This document shows positions 59,389 to 59,895 of a stretch of DNA of 59,895 nt, piece by piece; the stretch's first letter is position 1, and each line of letters begins with the position of its first letter. The position numbers were made by a program, and so were the translations under genes. Source of the stretch: an uncultured Paenibacillaceae bacterium (GTDB lineage: Bacteria; Bacillota; Bacilli; Aneurinibacillales; Aneurinibacillaceae); the NCBI GenBank assembly GCA_937874515.1, contig CALNBV010000224.1:1-59895 (forward strand). The letters run 5' to 3'. The notes beneath the pieces were generated by a model. The model saw only the letters and a list, made by a program, of their open reading frames with translations. It was not told the origin of the DNA and did not search any database.

Positions 59389-59895
59389 ATGAATGGATGT
59401 TTATTGATCCATGGATTTACCGGGAGTCCTTATGAAGTGGAACCGGTAACCAATCACCTGGCAAATATGGGTTGGAGAGTAGAGGCGCCAATACTGGCGG
59501 GGCATTTGGGCCATTCACAAGCATTGCGGGATACCAATTGGCATGATTGGATTCGTTCAGCAGAAATTGTCCTAAAAGAGTTGCTACAAACCTGTACCAA
59601 GGTTTATATCATTGGTTTCTCCATGGGAGGCATGATTGCTGCCTACCTTTCTGTCCGCTATCCGGTGGAACGGTTGGTTCTTCTCAATGCTAGTCTTTAC
59701 TATATGAATTCCCAACAACTTTTTAAAGATTTTGCCAGGGTGATTAAAGGTCATTTTTCATCTAATTTTTATGATCAGGAAACGATTCGCCGTTATATGA
59801 ATAAAATTTCTAAAACACCTCCTCGTGCCGTGATGCATTTTCGCCGCTTAGTAAAAGTGGTGTCAGAGGATCTTAATCGGGTACAGGTGCCCACT
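59389..59895 (+). CDS. Carboxylesterase / monoacylglycerol lipase-like (truncated by window end)
   Basis: An open frame continues to the right edge, 169 codons. The alpha/beta hydrolase start GCLLIHGFTGSPYEVEPV is followed by the nucleophile elbow IIGFSMGGMIAA, with Ser near residue 83. It matches the Est30/YvaK esterase family that follows secG in many bacilli. The start is ATG 59389 with AAAGGGA upstream; ATG 59380 is possible. The acid and His of the triad lie outside the window. Confidence 0.88.
   Translation, partial: MNGCLLIHGFTGSPYEVEPVTNHLANMGWRVEAPILAGHLGHSQALRDTNWHDWIRSAEIVLKELLQTCTKVYIIGFSMGGMIAAYLSVRYPVERLVLLNASLYYMNSQQLFKDFARVIKGHFSSNFYDQETIRRYMNKISKTPPRAVMHFRRLVKVVSEDLNRVQVPT

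Overview
The window is chromosomal DNA from a low-to-moderate GC member of the Bacillota, most likely order Bacillales. The evidence is gene content and order: uvrB-uvrA-hprK-lgt-ppaX-acetyltransferase, a complete hisZGDBHAF(IE) operon, yvcD-like/trxB/rapZ/yvcK/whiA/crh, clpP with a CtsR box, gap-pgk-tpiA-gpmI-eno, then secG and a carboxylesterase. ftsEX, ctpB and minJ/csbA-like genes lie upstream of uvrB. True Crh (Gln instead of the phosphorylatable His) together with HprK supports a Bacillus-like lineage. I cannot name the genus. Compared with B. subtilis, cggR is missing before gap and the NUDIX gene (yvcI) is missing between trxB and rapZ.

Layout. 1-120: 5' part of a minus-strand membrane protein. 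121-520: spacer with two copies of an interspersed repeat. 0.5-5.9 kb: LonC-like protease, argG-argH. 6.1-12.1 kb is an accessory block: an exported C39-like peptidase, an orphan structured segment resembling a TnpB (IS200/IS605) right end, an ECF sigma/anti-sigma pair followed by three tandem YfjL-like paralogues, and a PadR/HAAS pair with paired operators. 12.4-18.2 kb is cell division and envelope (ftsEX, M23 hydrolase, ctpB, minJ-like, csbA-like). 18.3-27.1 kb is DNA repair, HPr kinase, Lgt, PpaX, an acetyltransferase and a CorA-like transporter. 27.1-33.6 kb is histidine biosynthesis. 33.6-34.4 kb is non-coding and holds a roughly 417-bp element with 65-bp inverted ends and a 29-codon membrane peptide gene. 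34.4-40.1 kb: trypsin-like protease, ABC exporter, polysaccharide deacetylase-like protein, TPR protein. 40.3-46.6 kb: trxB, rapZ, yvcK, whiA, crh, clpP, a hypothetical and a hydrolase. 46.7-54.2 kb: sigma-54, a glutaredoxin-like protein and the lower glycolytic genes. 54.3-57.8 kb: mazEF and an SsuABC-like importer. 57.9 kb to the end: VanY-like peptidase, Fur/PerR regulator, secG and a truncated esterase.

How the parts connect. FtsEX with the adjacent M23 hydrolase is a typical divisome-controlled wall-cleavage unit. HprK and Crh are the sensor kinase and target of catabolite control, and the glycolytic operon in the same window makes the metabolites that signal to HprK. RapZ, YvcK, WhiA and Crh form the conserved carbon-flux/division cluster.

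The least explained content is between genes. A 30-bp motif occurs eight times, always outside genes, and forms both ends of the 417-bp element at 33682-34098. This looks like a non-autonomous, MITE-like family. I found no CRISPR array, rRNA, tRNA or intact transposase. All family assignments come from reading the sequence; no database search was run.
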